Source: AC-32 sp038237925 (GTDB lineage Bacteria > Actinomycetota > Thermoleophilia > Gaiellales > Gaiellaceae). Taken from it: DNA of 64,000 nt. The stretch lies in assembly GCA_038237925.1 (NCBI GenBank), contig JBBRYF010000003.1, positions 100,525 to 164,524 on the forward strand, in the 5' to 3' direction. The position numbers and the translations under genes were made by a program. The notes under the pieces were generated by a model. That model saw only the letters and a list, made by a program, of their open reading frames with translations. It was not told the DNA's origin and ran no database searches. Below, piece by piece: positions 24,519-33,096 of this stretch; the stretch's first letter is position 1; each line of letters begins with the position of its first letter.

Positions 24519-25988
24519 ATGGGCGAGCGCCGCAAGCTGATCGTCGTCTCGAACCGCGGGCCGGTGACCTTCACGCGAGGGCCCGGCGGCGAGCGTGTGA
24601 CCAAGCGCGGCGGCGGCGGGCTCGTGACCGCACTTCGAAGTCTCGTCTCGCATCACGACGTGACGTGGGTCGCGAGCGCGATGACCGAGGAGGACCGGGC
24701 GGTCGCGGCCGAGAGCGGCGGTGGCGCCGTCGACGAGCGCGCGCGCGACGGCTCTCCGTTCCGGCTGCGGCTCGTCGCGCACGACGAACGGGCCTACGAC
24801 TGGTTCTACAACGTCGTCGCGAACCCGATGCTCTGGTTCCTCCAGCACTACCTCTGGCAGCTCGCGTACACGCCGTCGGTGGACATCGGGCTTCGGAATG
24901 CCTGGGACGAGGGGTACGTGCGCGTCAACGAGGGGTTCGCGGCGGCGGTGCTCGAGGAGCTCGAGGCCGAGCCCGAGGCCGCGGTGTTCTTCCACGACTA
25001 CCACCTCTATCTCGCACCGAGGTTCGTGCGGGAGAGCGCGCCCGAAGCGCTGCTTGCGCACTTCGTCCATATTCCGTGGCCGCAGACGGACTACTGGCAC
25101 GTCCTTCCGGACCGGATCCGGCGCGCGATCCACGAGGGCGTGCTCGCCAACGACGTCGTCGGTTTTCACACGCACCAGTGGCGGCTCAACTTCCTGCGCG
25201 CGGCGAGCGACGTCGCGGGTGCCGACGCGAACTTCGTCGACGGCACCGCCGAGCTGGACGGCCGCCGCTCGCTCGTGACGGTGCACCCAATCTCGGTGGA
25301 CGCGGCCGAGTTCGACGAGCTCGCCTCGGGGCCGGCGGTGCTTCAGGCAGAGCAGGAGCTCGCCGCGCGGCGGCCGGAGAAGCTGATCCTGCGCGTCGAT
25401 CGGACCGACCCGTCGAAGAACATCGTGCGCGGGTTCAGAGCCTTCGAGCTCTACCTGGACGCGCATCCCGAGATGCACCGCCGGGTCGGGATGCTCGCGC
25501 TGCTCGATCCCTCGCGCCAGGAGATCCCGGAATACGCCGAGTACCTGGGCGCGATTCAGCGCGAGGCGCGCCGCGTGAACGACCGCTTCCAGCAGGGCGG
25601 CTGGGCGCCGGTCGAGCTCGTGATCGCTGACGACTTCGTCGGCTCGGTCGCGGCCTACAAGCAGTTCGACGTGCTCTTCGTGAATGCGATCTTCGACGGC
25701 ATGAACCTCGTCGCCAAGGAGGCGCCGCTCGTCAACGACCGCGACGGGGTGCTGATCCTCTCCGAGAACGCGGGCGCGCACGCGGAGCTCGGCGAGTGGG
25801 CGCTCACGGTCAATCCGTTCGACGTCGCCGGCCAGGCCGAAGCGCTCGACCTCGCGCTGACGATGCCGGCCGACGAGCGGCGAGAGCGGCTCGCCGCGAT
25901 CCGGGCTCATGTGCGCGAGCACGACGTCTCGGAGTGGATCGAGGCACAGCTCGCCGATCTAGATCGCGGTGCCGCGCGGGTCGGCTAG
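24519..25988 (+). CDS. otsA: Trehalose-6-phosphate synthase-like GT20 enzyme
   Basis: A 489-residue GT20 enzyme: KLIVVSNRGPVTFTR at the start, GGLVTALRSL, the HDYHLYLAPRFVRE block, FVHIPWPQTDYWHVLP, VGFHTHQWRLNFL, donor-site VDRTDPSKNIVRG, and NAIFDGMNLVAKE with the catalytic region near the C-terminus. It would make trehalose 6-phosphate or a related phosphorylated sugar. No phosphatase domain or OtsB gene is seen in the window. ATG start at 24519. Convergent 4-base overlap with the next gene. Confidence 0.85.
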   Translation: MGERRKLIVVSNRGPVTFTRGPGGERVTKRGGGGLVTALRSLVSHHDVTWVASAMTEEDRAVAAESGGGAVDERARDGSPFRLRLVAHDERAYDWFYNVVANPMLWFLQHYLWQLAYTPSVDIGLRNAWDEGYVRVNEGFAAAVLEELEAEPEAAVFFHDYHLYLAPRFVRESAPEALLAHFVHIPWPQTDYWHVLPDRIRRAIHEGVLANDVVGFHTHQWRLNFLRAASDVAGADANFVDGTAELDGRRSLVTVHPISVDAAEFDELASGPAVLQAEQELAARRPEKLILRVDRTDPSKNIVRGFRAFELYLDAHPEMHRRVGMLALLDPSRQEIPEYAEYLGAIQREARRVNDRFQQGGWAPVELVIADDFVGSVAAYKQFDVLFVNAIFDGMNLVAKEAPLVNDRDGVLILSENAGAHAELGEWALTVNPFDVAGQAEALDLALTMPADERRERLAAIRAHVREHDVSEWIEAQLADLDRGAARVG

Positions 25989-26272
25989 AGCCGGTACTTC
26001 TCGACGACCACGAAGCCGTTCGACTCCCGAACGACGCGTTCGACGCCGAGCTTCTCGTGGCCCGGCTTGATCACGAACCAGTCGTCGTGCGACCTGACCT
26101 CGCGGTACGTGTCGAGCGGGACGGCCAGCTTGTCGAAGCAGGTCTCGTCGCCGCACTCGCAGATGCATTCCGGATCCGGGCCCGACTGGAAGCCCGCGTG
26201 CATCTGCGCGACGCGCTCGTTCACCTCGCGGAAGAGCTTCTCGTTCTCCTCGATCCGTGTTTTCCGGTCCAT
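25985..26272 (-). CDS. Conserved-looking small protein with CECGDETC motif
   Basis: A 95-residue protein: N-terminal helix DRKTRIEENEKLFREVNERV, then ECICECGDETCFDKLAVPLD with four cysteines spaced C-x-C-x5-C pattern around 40-48, then WFVIKPGHEKLGVERVVRES. The cysteines could bind one metal ion or form a disulfide. I recall similar uncharacterised proteins in actinobacteria but no function. The ATG at 26272 is preferred; a start 15 bases upstream is possible. It is convergent with otsA and divergent from moaC. Confidence 0.7.
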   Translation of the reverse strand: MDRKTRIEENEKLFREVNERVAQMHAGFQSGPDPECICECGDETCFDKLAVPLDTYREVRSHDDWFVIKPGHEKLGVERVVRESNGFVVVEKYRL

Positions 26273-26322
26273 CAGCCCCGCGATCATCGTACCGCGCTGG
26301 CCGCGGCGGTACGGTTCGCGGC

Positions 26323-26760
26323 GTGAGGGAGCTCTCGCACGTGGACGAGGCCGGGGAGGTCCGAATGGTCGACGTCGGCGGCAAGCCGTCGTCGCGCCGC
26401 CGCGCGGTTGCCCGGGCGGTTCTTCGCGTGGCGCCGGAGACCGCTGCGCGACTCACCTCACTGCCGAAAGGGGACGCGATCACGACCGCCAAGCTCGCCG
26501 GGATCATGGCCGCGAAGCGCACCAGCGATCTGATCCCGCTCTGCCATCCGCTGCCGTTGACGCATGTCGCAGTGGAGATCTCGGTCGGCGAGGAGGTCGA
26601 GATCGTCGCTTCCGCGGAAACGACCGCCCAGACAGGCGTCGAGATGGAGGCGCTCGTCGCCGCGTCGGTCGCGGCGCTGACCGTCTACGACATGGCCAAG
26701 GCGATCGACTCGTCGATGGAGGTGGCCGAGGTCAAGCTGCTGGAGAAGACGAAATCGTGA
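26323..26760 (+). CDS. moaC: Cyclic pyranopterin monophosphate synthase MoaC
   Basis: A 145-residue protein with the family blocks MVDVGGKPSSRRRA near 15, GDAITTAKLAGIMAAKRTSD near 50, LIPLCHPLPLTHV near 72, TGVEMEALVAASVAAL near 103, and DSSMEVAEVKLLEK at the end. It makes cyclic pyranopterin monophosphate with MoaA, which is not present here. GTG start at 26323; its TGA overlaps the mogA GTG. Confidence 0.95.
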   Translation: MRELSHVDEAGEVRMVDVGGKPSSRRRAVARAVLRVAPETAARLTSLPKGDAITTAKLAGIMAAKRTSDLIPLCHPLPLTHVAVEISVGEEVEIVASAETTAQTGVEMEALVAASVAALTVYDMAKAIDSSMEVAEVKLLEKTKS

Positions 26761-27236
26761 GAGCCGCGGTGCTCACCGTCTCCGACGGCGTCTTCGAGGG
26801 GTCGCGGCAGGACGAGAGCGGCGACCTGCTCGCTGGTCTTCTCGCCGGCGAGGGCTACGAGGTCGAGCGGCGGGTCGTGTCCGACGACCGGGATGCGATC
26901 GCGGAGGCGATCGCCGAGCTCGCCGAGAAGGCTGTGGTCGTGCTCACGACCGGTGGCACCGGCGTAGCGCCACGCGACGTGACACCCGAGGCGACGGCGG
27001 AGGTGCTGGACCGCTCCGCGCCCGGGATCGCGGAGGCCCTGCGTGCGGACTCGCTGACGAAGACGCCGCACGCCCTGCTCTCCCGTGGGGTGGCGGGCGT
27101 GCGTGGCTGCTCGCTGGTGGTGAATCTTCCAGGCTCGCCGGGCGGGTGCCGTGACGGCTTCGAGGTGCTTCGGCCTGCCCTTGCGCACGCAGTCGCGTTG
27201 CTCGCGGACGAGCCGACCGCGCATAAGCAGACGTGA
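26757..27236 (+). CDS. Molybdopterin adenylyltransferase (MogA/MoaB type)
   Basis: A 159-residue MoCF-fold protein that would adenylate molybdopterin ahead of MoeA: VRAAVLTVSDGVFEGSRQDE start, VVVLTTGGTGVAPRDVTPEA near 60, and VVNLPGSPGGCRDGFEVL near 120. Start GTG overlaps the MoaC stop, and its TGA overlaps the next GTG, so three genes are translationally linked. Confidence 0.92.
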   Translation: MRAAVLTVSDGVFEGSRQDESGDLLAGLLAGEGYEVERRVVSDDRDAIAEAIAELAEKAVVVLTTGGTGVAPRDVTPEATAEVLDRSAPGIAEALRADSLTKTPHALLSRGVAGVRGCSLVVNLPGSPGGCRDGFEVLRPALAHAVALLADEPTAHKQT

Positions 27237-28087
27237 CCGCGCTCGCGTATCCGGCACGCTTCTACTCGCTCGTCAAGTTCGAGCACACGATCTTCGCGCT
27301 GCCGTTCGCCTACGTTGGTGCCTTCCTCGCGGTGGGCCGCGTGCCGAGCGCGCACGACCTGGCCTGGGTGACGGTGGCGATGGTTGGCGCCCGCTCGCTC
27401 GCGATGGGGCTGAACCGGCTGATCGACGCGGGCCTCGACGCGCGCAACCCGCGCACCGCACGGCGTGAGCTCCCGGCCGGGCTGCTCTCGCCGGCCGCGG
27501 TGGTCGCCTTCTGCCTCGCCGCGCTCGCGGTCTTCCTCGTCGCCGTCTACCAGCTCGACCCGCTTGTCCACTGGCTCTGGCCGATCCCAGTCGTCGGCTT
27601 CGTCGTCTATCCGTACCTGAAGCGCTGGACGTGGCTCTGCCACCTCTGGCTCGGCGCGGTCGACGGGCTTGCGCCGGTCGGCGCATGGGCTGCGATCACC
27701 GGGAAGCTGCCCTGGGAGGCGTGGGCTCTGGGTGGCGCGGTCGCGCTCTGGGTCGCCGGCTTCGACTTCTTCTACGCGCTGCTCGACCTTGAGATCGACC
27801 GCGAGCAGGGGTTGCAGTCGGTTGCCGTGCGCTTCGGCGAGCGCGGCGCCTTCGCGGGCGCGCGGCTCTTCCACCTGGCCACGGTGGCGCTGCTCGTCGC
27901 CGCGGGCATCGGGCTCAACGTCGGCGTCCTCTACTGGCTCGGCGTGGCCGTGGTCGCCGGGCTGCTCGCGTACGAGCACTCGCTCGTGCGGCCGAGCGAC
28001 CTGCGCCGCCTCGACACCGCGTTCTTCACCATGAACGGCGTCATCTCGGTCGCCTTCTTCGTCTTCGTGCTCCTGGAGAGCCTGTGA
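27233..28087 (+). CDS. UbiA-family prenyltransferase, MqnP-like
   Basis: A 284-residue membrane enzyme with about eight helices. The first prenyl-diphosphate motif is N61-RLIDAGLDARNPRTARRE and the second is LLDLEIDREQGLQSVAVRFG near 183. The N-P-R-T-A-x-R form matches the UbiA-like enzymes of the futalosine menaquinone pathway. Its place just before the cytochrome c maturation genes supports a respiratory role. Could also act on another aromatic acceptor. GTG start overlaps mogA. Confidence 0.83.
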   Translation: MTALAYPARFYSLVKFEHTIFALPFAYVGAFLAVGRVPSAHDLAWVTVAMVGARSLAMGLNRLIDAGLDARNPRTARRELPAGLLSPAAVVAFCLAALAVFLVAVYQLDPLVHWLWPIPVVGFVVYPYLKRWTWLCHLWLGAVDGLAPVGAWAAITGKLPWEAWALGGAVALWVAGFDFFYALLDLEIDREQGLQSVAVRFGERGAFAGARLFHLATVALLVAAGIGLNVGVLYWLGVAVVAGLLAYEHSLVRPSDLRRLDTAFFTMNGVISVAFFVFVLLESL

Positions 28088-28668
28088 TCCGCGCGGCCGG
28101 GCTCGAGAAGCGCTACGGCGACAAGCGCGTCCTGCGCGGCCTCGACTTCGAGCTCGGCCGCGGCGGCTTCCTCGTCGTCACCGGCCCGAACGGTGCGGGC
28201 AAGACGACGCTGCTGAGGATGTGCGCGGGCCTCGCGATTCCGACCGCGGGCACGCTGGAGGTCGAGCCTGAGCGCGGCGCGATCGGCTTCCTCGGTCACG
28301 AGCCGCTCGTCTACCGTGAGCTGACCGCGCTCGAGAACCTCGACCTCTACGGGCGGCTCTACCGCGTGCCCGAGCGGCGTGAGCGGATCGGGATGCTGCT
28401 CGAGCGCTACGACCTCTGGGAGTCGCGGCGCGAGCGGGCGGCAAAGCTCTCGCGCGGGCAGCTGCAGCGGCTGGCGCTCTGCCGGGCGGTGCTGCACAAG
28501 CCGGAGCTGCTGATCCTCGACGAGCCCTTCTCGGGCCTGGACACCGAGGGAGCGGAGCTGCTCGACCGCGAGCTCGCCGGGATGCGCGAGCGGCGGACGC
28601 TGCTCGTTGCGACACACGATCCGGACCGGATCGTGCCGCTCGCGAGCGGAAGGCTGGCCCTTGCCTAG
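28084..28668 (+). CDS. ccmA: Heme exporter ATP-binding protein CcmA
   Basis: A 194-residue ABC ATPase: Walker A GPNGAGKTTLL near 36, Q-loop region GHEPLVYRELTALENLDLY near 75, signature LSRGQLQRL near 121, Walker B LLILDEPFSGLD near 141, and H-loop ATHDPD near 177. The short length and the following CcmB gene identify the CcmAB exporter, which in E. coli frees heme from CcmC-CcmE. The GTG start overlaps the prenyltransferase stop. Confidence 0.92.
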   Translation: MIRAAGLEKRYGDKRVLRGLDFELGRGGFLVVTGPNGAGKTTLLRMCAGLAIPTAGTLEVEPERGAIGFLGHEPLVYRELTALENLDLYGRLYRVPERRERIGMLLERYDLWESRRERAAKLSRGQLQRLALCRAVLHKPELLILDEPFSGLDTEGAELLDRELAGMRERRTLLVATHDPDRIVPLASGRLALA

Positions 28669-29302
28669 GTACTTCGGAGATGCCGCCGTGCTCGCGCGGA
28701 AGGACCTGCGGCTCGAGCTGCGGGCCCGCGACACGCTGCCCGCGATGCTGCTGTTCGTGGTCGCGATCCTGGTTGTCTTCCACTTCGCGCTGCCCGACGG
28801 CTCCTCGCGCCTTGCCGCGCTTGGGCTGCTCTGGGTCGCGATTCTCTTCACCGCGCTGCTCGGCCTCGGGCGCGCGTTCGTGGCCGAGCGGGAGCAGGGG
28901 CTGCTCGACGGCCTCGTCCTCGCTCCGGTCGACCGCAGCGCGATCTGGCTCGCGAAGTCGATCGCGACGCTCGCGTTTCTCGTCGTCGCAGAGGTTGTCG
29001 CGCTGCCGGCGTTCGCGCTCTTCTTCTCGCCGGTCGGCTGGGCGACGGTCGCCGGCGTGCTCCTCGCCGACCTCGGCATCTGCGCCGTCGGCACGTTGCT
29101 CGCCGCGATGGCCGCGGCGGGCCGGGCGCGCGAGCTCTTGCTTCCGCTGTTGTTCCTGCCGCTCGCGCTCCCGATCGTGATCGGCGGCGTGGGCGCAAGC
29201 GTCGCCGGCCAGTCGGGCCGCTACCTCGGCTTCCTCGCGCTCTACGACACGATCTTCGCGCTGCTCGCCTGGGCGTCGTTCGAGTACGTCGTCACGGAGT
29301 GA
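28661..29302 (+). CDS. ccmB: Heme exporter permease CcmB
   Basis: A 213-residue protein with six membrane helices and the CcmB opening (AVLARKDLRLELRARDTLPAML), then EREQGLLDGLVLAPVDRSAI in the first cytoplasmic loop and PLALPIVIGG near 160. The start is TTG at 28661, just inside the end of ccmA; no better start exists downstream without losing the conserved N-terminus. It ends convergent with ccmF, overlapping by 11 bases. Confidence 0.9.
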   Translation: MPRYFGDAAVLARKDLRLELRARDTLPAMLLFVVAILVVFHFALPDGSSRLAALGLLWVAILFTALLGLGRAFVAEREQGLLDGLVLAPVDRSAIWLAKSIATLAFLVVAEVVALPAFALFFSPVGWATVAGVLLADLGICAVGTLLAAMAAAGRARELLLPLLFLPLALPIVIGGVGASVAGQSGRYLGFLALYDTIFALLAWASFEYVVTE

Positions 29303-31277
29303 CGGGCACGGGTGCTCCGCGTCGCGCGAGGCGGCGTTGCTCCCGCTCGTCCGGCCACATCGCGATCAGCGCGCCGAAGAGGAAGACGAAGCCCGCGAGC
29401 CAGACCAGGTCGACGAGCGGGTTGACGAGCGCCTTCAGCACGACCGAGCCGTCGCCGTTGAACTGCTCCCCGATCAGGAACAGGTCCTCGGCCCGCAGCC
29501 AGTCGGTGCGGATGCCGACCTCGTTCGAGACCTGCTGCTCGACCGGGTAGCTGTTCTTCCCGGCGAGGTAGGTGCCGAGGCTCTTCCCGTCGCGCGAGAC
29601 GGCAAGGCGGGCACGAATCTCCGTCCGGTTCGGCTCGGAACGGACGACCGACCCGAGGTAGGTGAGGTCGTAACCGCGGATCCGCATCGTCTGGCCGGGC
29701 TCGAGCTTCTGCACCTTGGTCGCGCCGTAGGCGCCGCCGGCGATGCCGACCGCGAGCAGCACGATCCCCGCGTGCACGACGTAGCCGCCGTAGCGGCGGC
29801 GGTTGCGACCGACGAGCGACGAGAAGGCCGCGGGCCAGCTCGAGCGGTCCAAGGCCCGGCGCGCCCGCGTCCCGCGCGCGAACTCGAGCACGATCGCCCC
29901 GAGCACGAAGGCGCAGAACGTATAGGCGACGAGCGCGGGGATGCTCGAGCCCGCACCGAGCGCGAGGAGCGCCAGGCCGCACGCGAGCGCGAAGAGCGCC
30001 GGCCCGAGCAGGCTCAGGCCGAGCGCGCGTAGGGAGCTCCGCCGCCATGCCACGAGCGGCCCGATCCCCATCAGCAGCAGGAGCGGCAGCCCGAGCACGC
30101 GCAGGAAGAAGTCGAAGTACGGCGGCCCGACGGTGATCTTCTCGCCGCGCACGAGCTCCGAGAGCAGCGGGAAAGCCACCCCCCAGAGCACTGTCAGCGT
30201 GAATGCGACGAGCAACAGGTTGTTGTAGAGGAACGCGGCCTCGCGGGAGGCGAGCGACTCGAACCGCGTCTTCGTCCGTAAGAGTGGCAGCCGCCAGAAG
30301 ATCAGTGCCGTCGAGAAGGTCGCCGCGACCGCGATGAAGCCTAGGAGCCACGGCCCGATCGACGACTGCGTGAAGCTGTGGATCGAGCTGATCACGCCGC
30401 TGCGCGTCAGGAAGGTGCCGAACAGCGAGAGGCAGAAGGCGAGCGAGACGAGCACCGCGTTCCAGACCCGGAGCATGTTCTTCTTCTCCTGCACCATCAC
30501 CGAGTGCAGGAACGCGGTCGACGCGAGCCACGGCATCAGCGCCGCGTTCTCGACCGGGTCCCACGCGTAGTAGCCGCCCCAGCCGACCTCCTCGTAGGCC
30601 CACTTCGCGCCGAGCAGGATCCCGATCCCGAGCGCGGCCCAGGCGAGCAGCGTCCAGCGGCGGGTGGCGATGATCCAGCGCTCGTCGAAGCGGCCGGAGA
30701 GAAGCGCGCCGGCCGCGAAGGCGAAGGGGATCGTCAGGCCGACGTAGCCGAGGTAGAGCAGCGGCGGGTGGATCATCATGTAGGGGTTCTGCAGGCTCGG
30801 AACGAGGCCGCTACCGTCGAGCGGCGGGGCCTGGCGCTCGAACGGGCTCGAGACGAAGACGAGCAGCAGCGCGAAGAAGCTCGCGACCGCGCCGAGCACC
30901 GGCACCGTCCAGGGCAGCAGGTTGCGGATCAGCCCGCGGTTGAGCGTGACCGCGAGCGAGCCAAGGCCGGTGAGGACGAGCAGCCACAGGAGGAGCGAGC
31001 CCTCCTGGCCGCCCCAGAAGGCGCTGACCGAGTAGGGGAACGGCAGCTTGCGGGCCGAGTGCGCGGCGACGTAGGCGTAGCTGAAGTCGCGCGCGTGCAG
31101 CGCGTGGAGCAGGACGAAGGCGGCGACGGCGGTCGCGGCGAACGCGCCGAGCAGCGCGTTGCGCGCCGACTCGTGCAGGCGGCGCCGTCCCTCGCGCGCA
31201 GCGAGGCCCCCCGCGAGCGCCGCGTAGAGGGCGAGCGCGAGGGTGATGATGAGAGCGGCTCGCCCGAGGTCGGCCAC
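29292..31277 (-). CDS. ccmF: Cytochrome c heme lyase subunit CcmF
   Basis: A 661-residue membrane protein with about fifteen helices. The heme-handling WWD domain is intact (GWGGYYAWDPVENAALMPWL, about 232-251), with flanking His in MMIHPPLLYLGYVG and SVMVQEKK. The C-terminal periplasmic domain (about 510-625) contains IRGYDLTYLG. It transfers heme to apocytochrome c. Encoded opposite to ccmAB and ccmC, and no CcmE or CcmH is visible in the window. GTG start at 31277. Confidence 0.94.
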   Translation of the reverse strand: MADLGRAALIITLALALYAALAGGLAAREGRRRLHESARNALLGAFAATAVAAFVLLHALHARDFSYAYVAAHSARKLPFPYSVSAFWGGQEGSLLLWLLVLTGLGSLAVTLNRGLIRNLLPWTVPVLGAVASFFALLLVFVSSPFERQAPPLDGSGLVPSLQNPYMMIHPPLLYLGYVGLTIPFAFAAGALLSGRFDERWIIATRRWTLLAWAALGIGILLGAKWAYEEVGWGGYYAWDPVENAALMPWLASTAFLHSVMVQEKKNMLRVWNAVLVSLAFCLSLFGTFLTRSGVISSIHSFTQSSIGPWLLGFIAVAATFSTALIFWRLPLLRTKTRFESLASREAAFLYNNLLLVAFTLTVLWGVAFPLLSELVRGEKITVGPPYFDFFLRVLGLPLLLLMGIGPLVAWRRSSLRALGLSLLGPALFALACGLALLALGAGSSIPALVAYTFCAFVLGAIVLEFARGTRARRALDRSSWPAAFSSLVGRNRRRYGGYVVHAGIVLLAVGIAGGAYGATKVQKLEPGQTMRIRGYDLTYLGSVVRSEPNRTEIRARLAVSRDGKSLGTYLAGKNSYPVEQQVSNEVGIRTDWLRAEDLFLIGEQFNGDGSVVLKALVNPLVDLVWLAGFVFLFGALIAMWPDEREQRRLARRGAPVPVTP

Positions 31278-31347
31278 GGCGCGAGTCTAGCGGCCGGGGT
31301 CTAGCGGCCGGGCCGCGTCCTTCTGCGATGATCTCGGCCGGTTTCCC

Positions 31348-32037
31348 GTGCCCGCCCGCCTGCGCCCGATCCCACTCTCCGCCTTTGCCTGGGGCACGGT
31401 CGTTCTGCTCGGAACGGCGACCGCGCTGGTGTTCTTCTACGCGCCGCTCGACGGCGATCAGGGGCTCACGCAGAAGATCTTCTACATTCACGTTCCGATC
31501 GCGCTGACGTCGTACGCGTGCTTTGGCTGGGGTGCGTGGAAGGCTCTCACGCATCTGAGGACGCGAGCGCCGGGGGCCGATCTCGAGAGCTACGCCGCGA
31601 TTCATCAGGGCGTGATCTTCGGAGCGCTCACGCTCGTGACCGGCTCGATCTGGGCGCGCTCGTCGTGGGGCATCTGGTGGACATGGAGCTCGAACCAGCT
31701 CGTCACGTTCCTGATCCTGTTCCTCTTCTACTCCGCCTACTTCATGCTCCGCTACTCCGTCGACGCTGGGCCGGCGCGGGCGAACATGTGCGCGGTCTAC
31801 GCACTCTTCGGTGTCGTGCTGATTCCGGTGAGCTGGCTCTCGATTCGGCTCGCAAACGACTTCATCCACCCGACCGTCTTCACCCAGCACGGGCCGCAGA
31901 TGTCGGGCTCGATGTTCTTGACGTTCTGCGTCTGCTGGGCCGGCCTGCTCGCGCTCGCGGCGACGATGTACCGCGTCGAGCTGGCGGGCAAGCGGCTTGA
32001 CGCGCGGCTGCGCGAGCTTCGCGAGCTGTTGGCATGA
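31348..32037 (+). CDS. ccmC: Heme-handling membrane protein CcmC
   Basis: A 229-residue protein with six helices. IFYIHVPIALTSY (about 43-55) and FIHPTVFTQHGPQ (about 172-184) contain the expected axial His positions. The WWD loop starts W107-GIWWTW but continues S114-S115-N-Q-L-V-T-F where the family has W-D-x-R-L-T; the Asp is lost. It still reads as a full-length, codon-biased gene, so it is probably functional with a variant loop. GTG or ATG start at 31348, following a 70-base gap shared with ccmF. Confidence 0.9.
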   Translation: MPARLRPIPLSAFAWGTVVLLGTATALVFFYAPLDGDQGLTQKIFYIHVPIALTSYACFGWGAWKALTHLRTRAPGADLESYAAIHQGVIFGALTLVTGSIWARSSWGIWWTWSSNQLVTFLILFLFYSAYFMLRYSVDAGPARANMCAVYALFGVVLIPVSWLSIRLANDFIHPTVFTQHGPQMSGSMFLTFCVCWAGLLALAATMYRVELAGKRLDARLRELRELLA

Positions 32038-32186
32038 GCTCGGGCGAGAAGTACGTCGCGGCTGCGTATCTCGTCCTGTTCGTGGGCGTGCTCGCGTGGA
32101 TCGCGATCATCGCCGCCAAGCTGGCGCGGCTCTCGCGCGACGTCGAAGAGCTCGTCGAGCTCGCGCGCCGGCGCGGCTCGCAGTAG
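32034..32186 (+). CDS. CcmD-like small membrane protein
   Basis: A 50-residue protein encoded between ccmC and hemC, beginning MSSGEKYVAAAYLVLFVGV. It has one membrane helix (about 8-28) and a basic/acidic cytoplasmic helix (LARLSRDVEELVELARRR). The ATG overlaps the ccmC TGA (ATGA), and its TAG directly abuts the hemC start. Position, single helix and charged tail match CcmD, which in E. coli is needed to release holo-CcmE. Sequence alone is too short for certainty. Confidence 0.75.
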   Translation: MSSGEKYVAAAYLVLFVGVLAWIAIIAAKLARLSRDVEELVELARRRGSQ

Positions 32187-33014
32187 ATGCTCCTGCGGAT
32201 CGGCTCGCGCGGGTCGCGCCTGGCGCTGACGCAGGCGGAGTTGGCCGCGGAGCGCGTGCGGCGGCCCGGGGTCGAGATCGCGCTGGTGCCGATCACGACA
32301 GCCGGCGACCGTGACCGCTCGAAGCCGTTCGGGGAGATCGGCGCGCGTGGCGTCTTCGTCAAGGAGATCGAGGAGGCGCTGCTCGAGGGACGGATCGACG
32401 TCGCCGTCCACTCTGCGAAGGACATGACCTCGTCGGACCTGGAAGGCTTGGTCGTGGGCGCGTACCTGGAGCGGGAGGATCCGCGCGACGCGCTCTGCGG
32501 TGCCTCCGAGCTGGGGCCGGGGATGAGGGTCGGGACCGCGTCGGTTCGCCGGCGAGCGCAGCTTTTGGCCCTGGAGCCGTCGCTCTCGATCGAGCCGCTC
32601 CGCGGGAACATCGACACCCGGTTGCGAAAGCGCGGGGAGCGCGGGCTCGACGCGGTCGTGCTCGCAGCGTGTGGGCTCGACCGGCTCGGCCTCGGCGGCG
32701 AGATCGGTCGGCGCTTCTCGCCGGACGAGATGCTTCCGGAGGCCGGTCAGGGTGCGCTCGCCCTGCAGGTGCGGGCCGGCGAGGAGGATCGCGTCGCGGA
32801 GTCCGACGACGGCGAGACTCGGCGGCGCGTGGAGGCCGAGCGCTCGGTCGTCTTCGCGGTCGGAGGAGGCTGTCTCGCGCCGGTCGCGGCTCACCACGAC
32901 GGCAAGTCTCTGACGGCTCTCGTGGCCGCCGAGGACGGCTCGTGGCTCGAGCGCAGGACAGGCGACGATCCCGCGGCGCTGGCTGCGGAGTTGACCGCTC
33001 TGGCGCAGAAGTGA
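32187..33014 (+). CDS. hemC: Hydroxymethylbilane synthase HemC
   Basis: A 275-residue porphobilinogen deaminase: RIGSRGSRLALTQAE at the start, GRIDVAVHSAKDM near 68, GTASVRRRAQLLAL near 112, RGNIDTRLRKRGERGLDAVV near 138, and the dipyrromethane cofactor cysteine C229 in GGGCLAPVAAH. It is about 35 residues shorter than the E. coli enzyme, mostly at the C-terminus, which is common in actinobacteria. It starts immediately after the CcmD-like stop. Confidence 0.94.
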   Translation: MLLRIGSRGSRLALTQAELAAERVRRPGVEIALVPITTAGDRDRSKPFGEIGARGVFVKEIEEALLEGRIDVAVHSAKDMTSSDLEGLVVGAYLEREDPRDALCGASELGPGMRVGTASVRRRAQLLALEPSLSIEPLRGNIDTRLRKRGERGLDAVVLAACGLDRLGLGGEIGRRFSPDEMLPEAGQGALALQVRAGEEDRVAESDDGETRRRVEAERSVVFAVGGGCLAPVAAHHDGKSLTALVAAEDGSWLERRTGDDPAALAAELTALAQK

Positions 33015-33069
33015 CACTTCCGGCACATCCCAGTCACTCACACGTGCGCTTTTCGCCGCTACCGTGAGC

Positions 33070-33091
33070 AACCCCCGGGTGGGAGGGGGTT
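33070..33091. repeat. Inverted repeat in hemC-hemD gap
   Basis: AACCCCC and GGGGGTT form a perfect 7-bp stem around 8 bases in the 82-base gap between hemC and hemD. No T tract follows on either strand. The 3' arm and AGGGG after it probably also serve as the hemD ribosome-binding region, so folding could affect hemD translation. No other feature is seen in the gap. Confidence 0.35.
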
Positions 33092-33096
33092 AGGGG

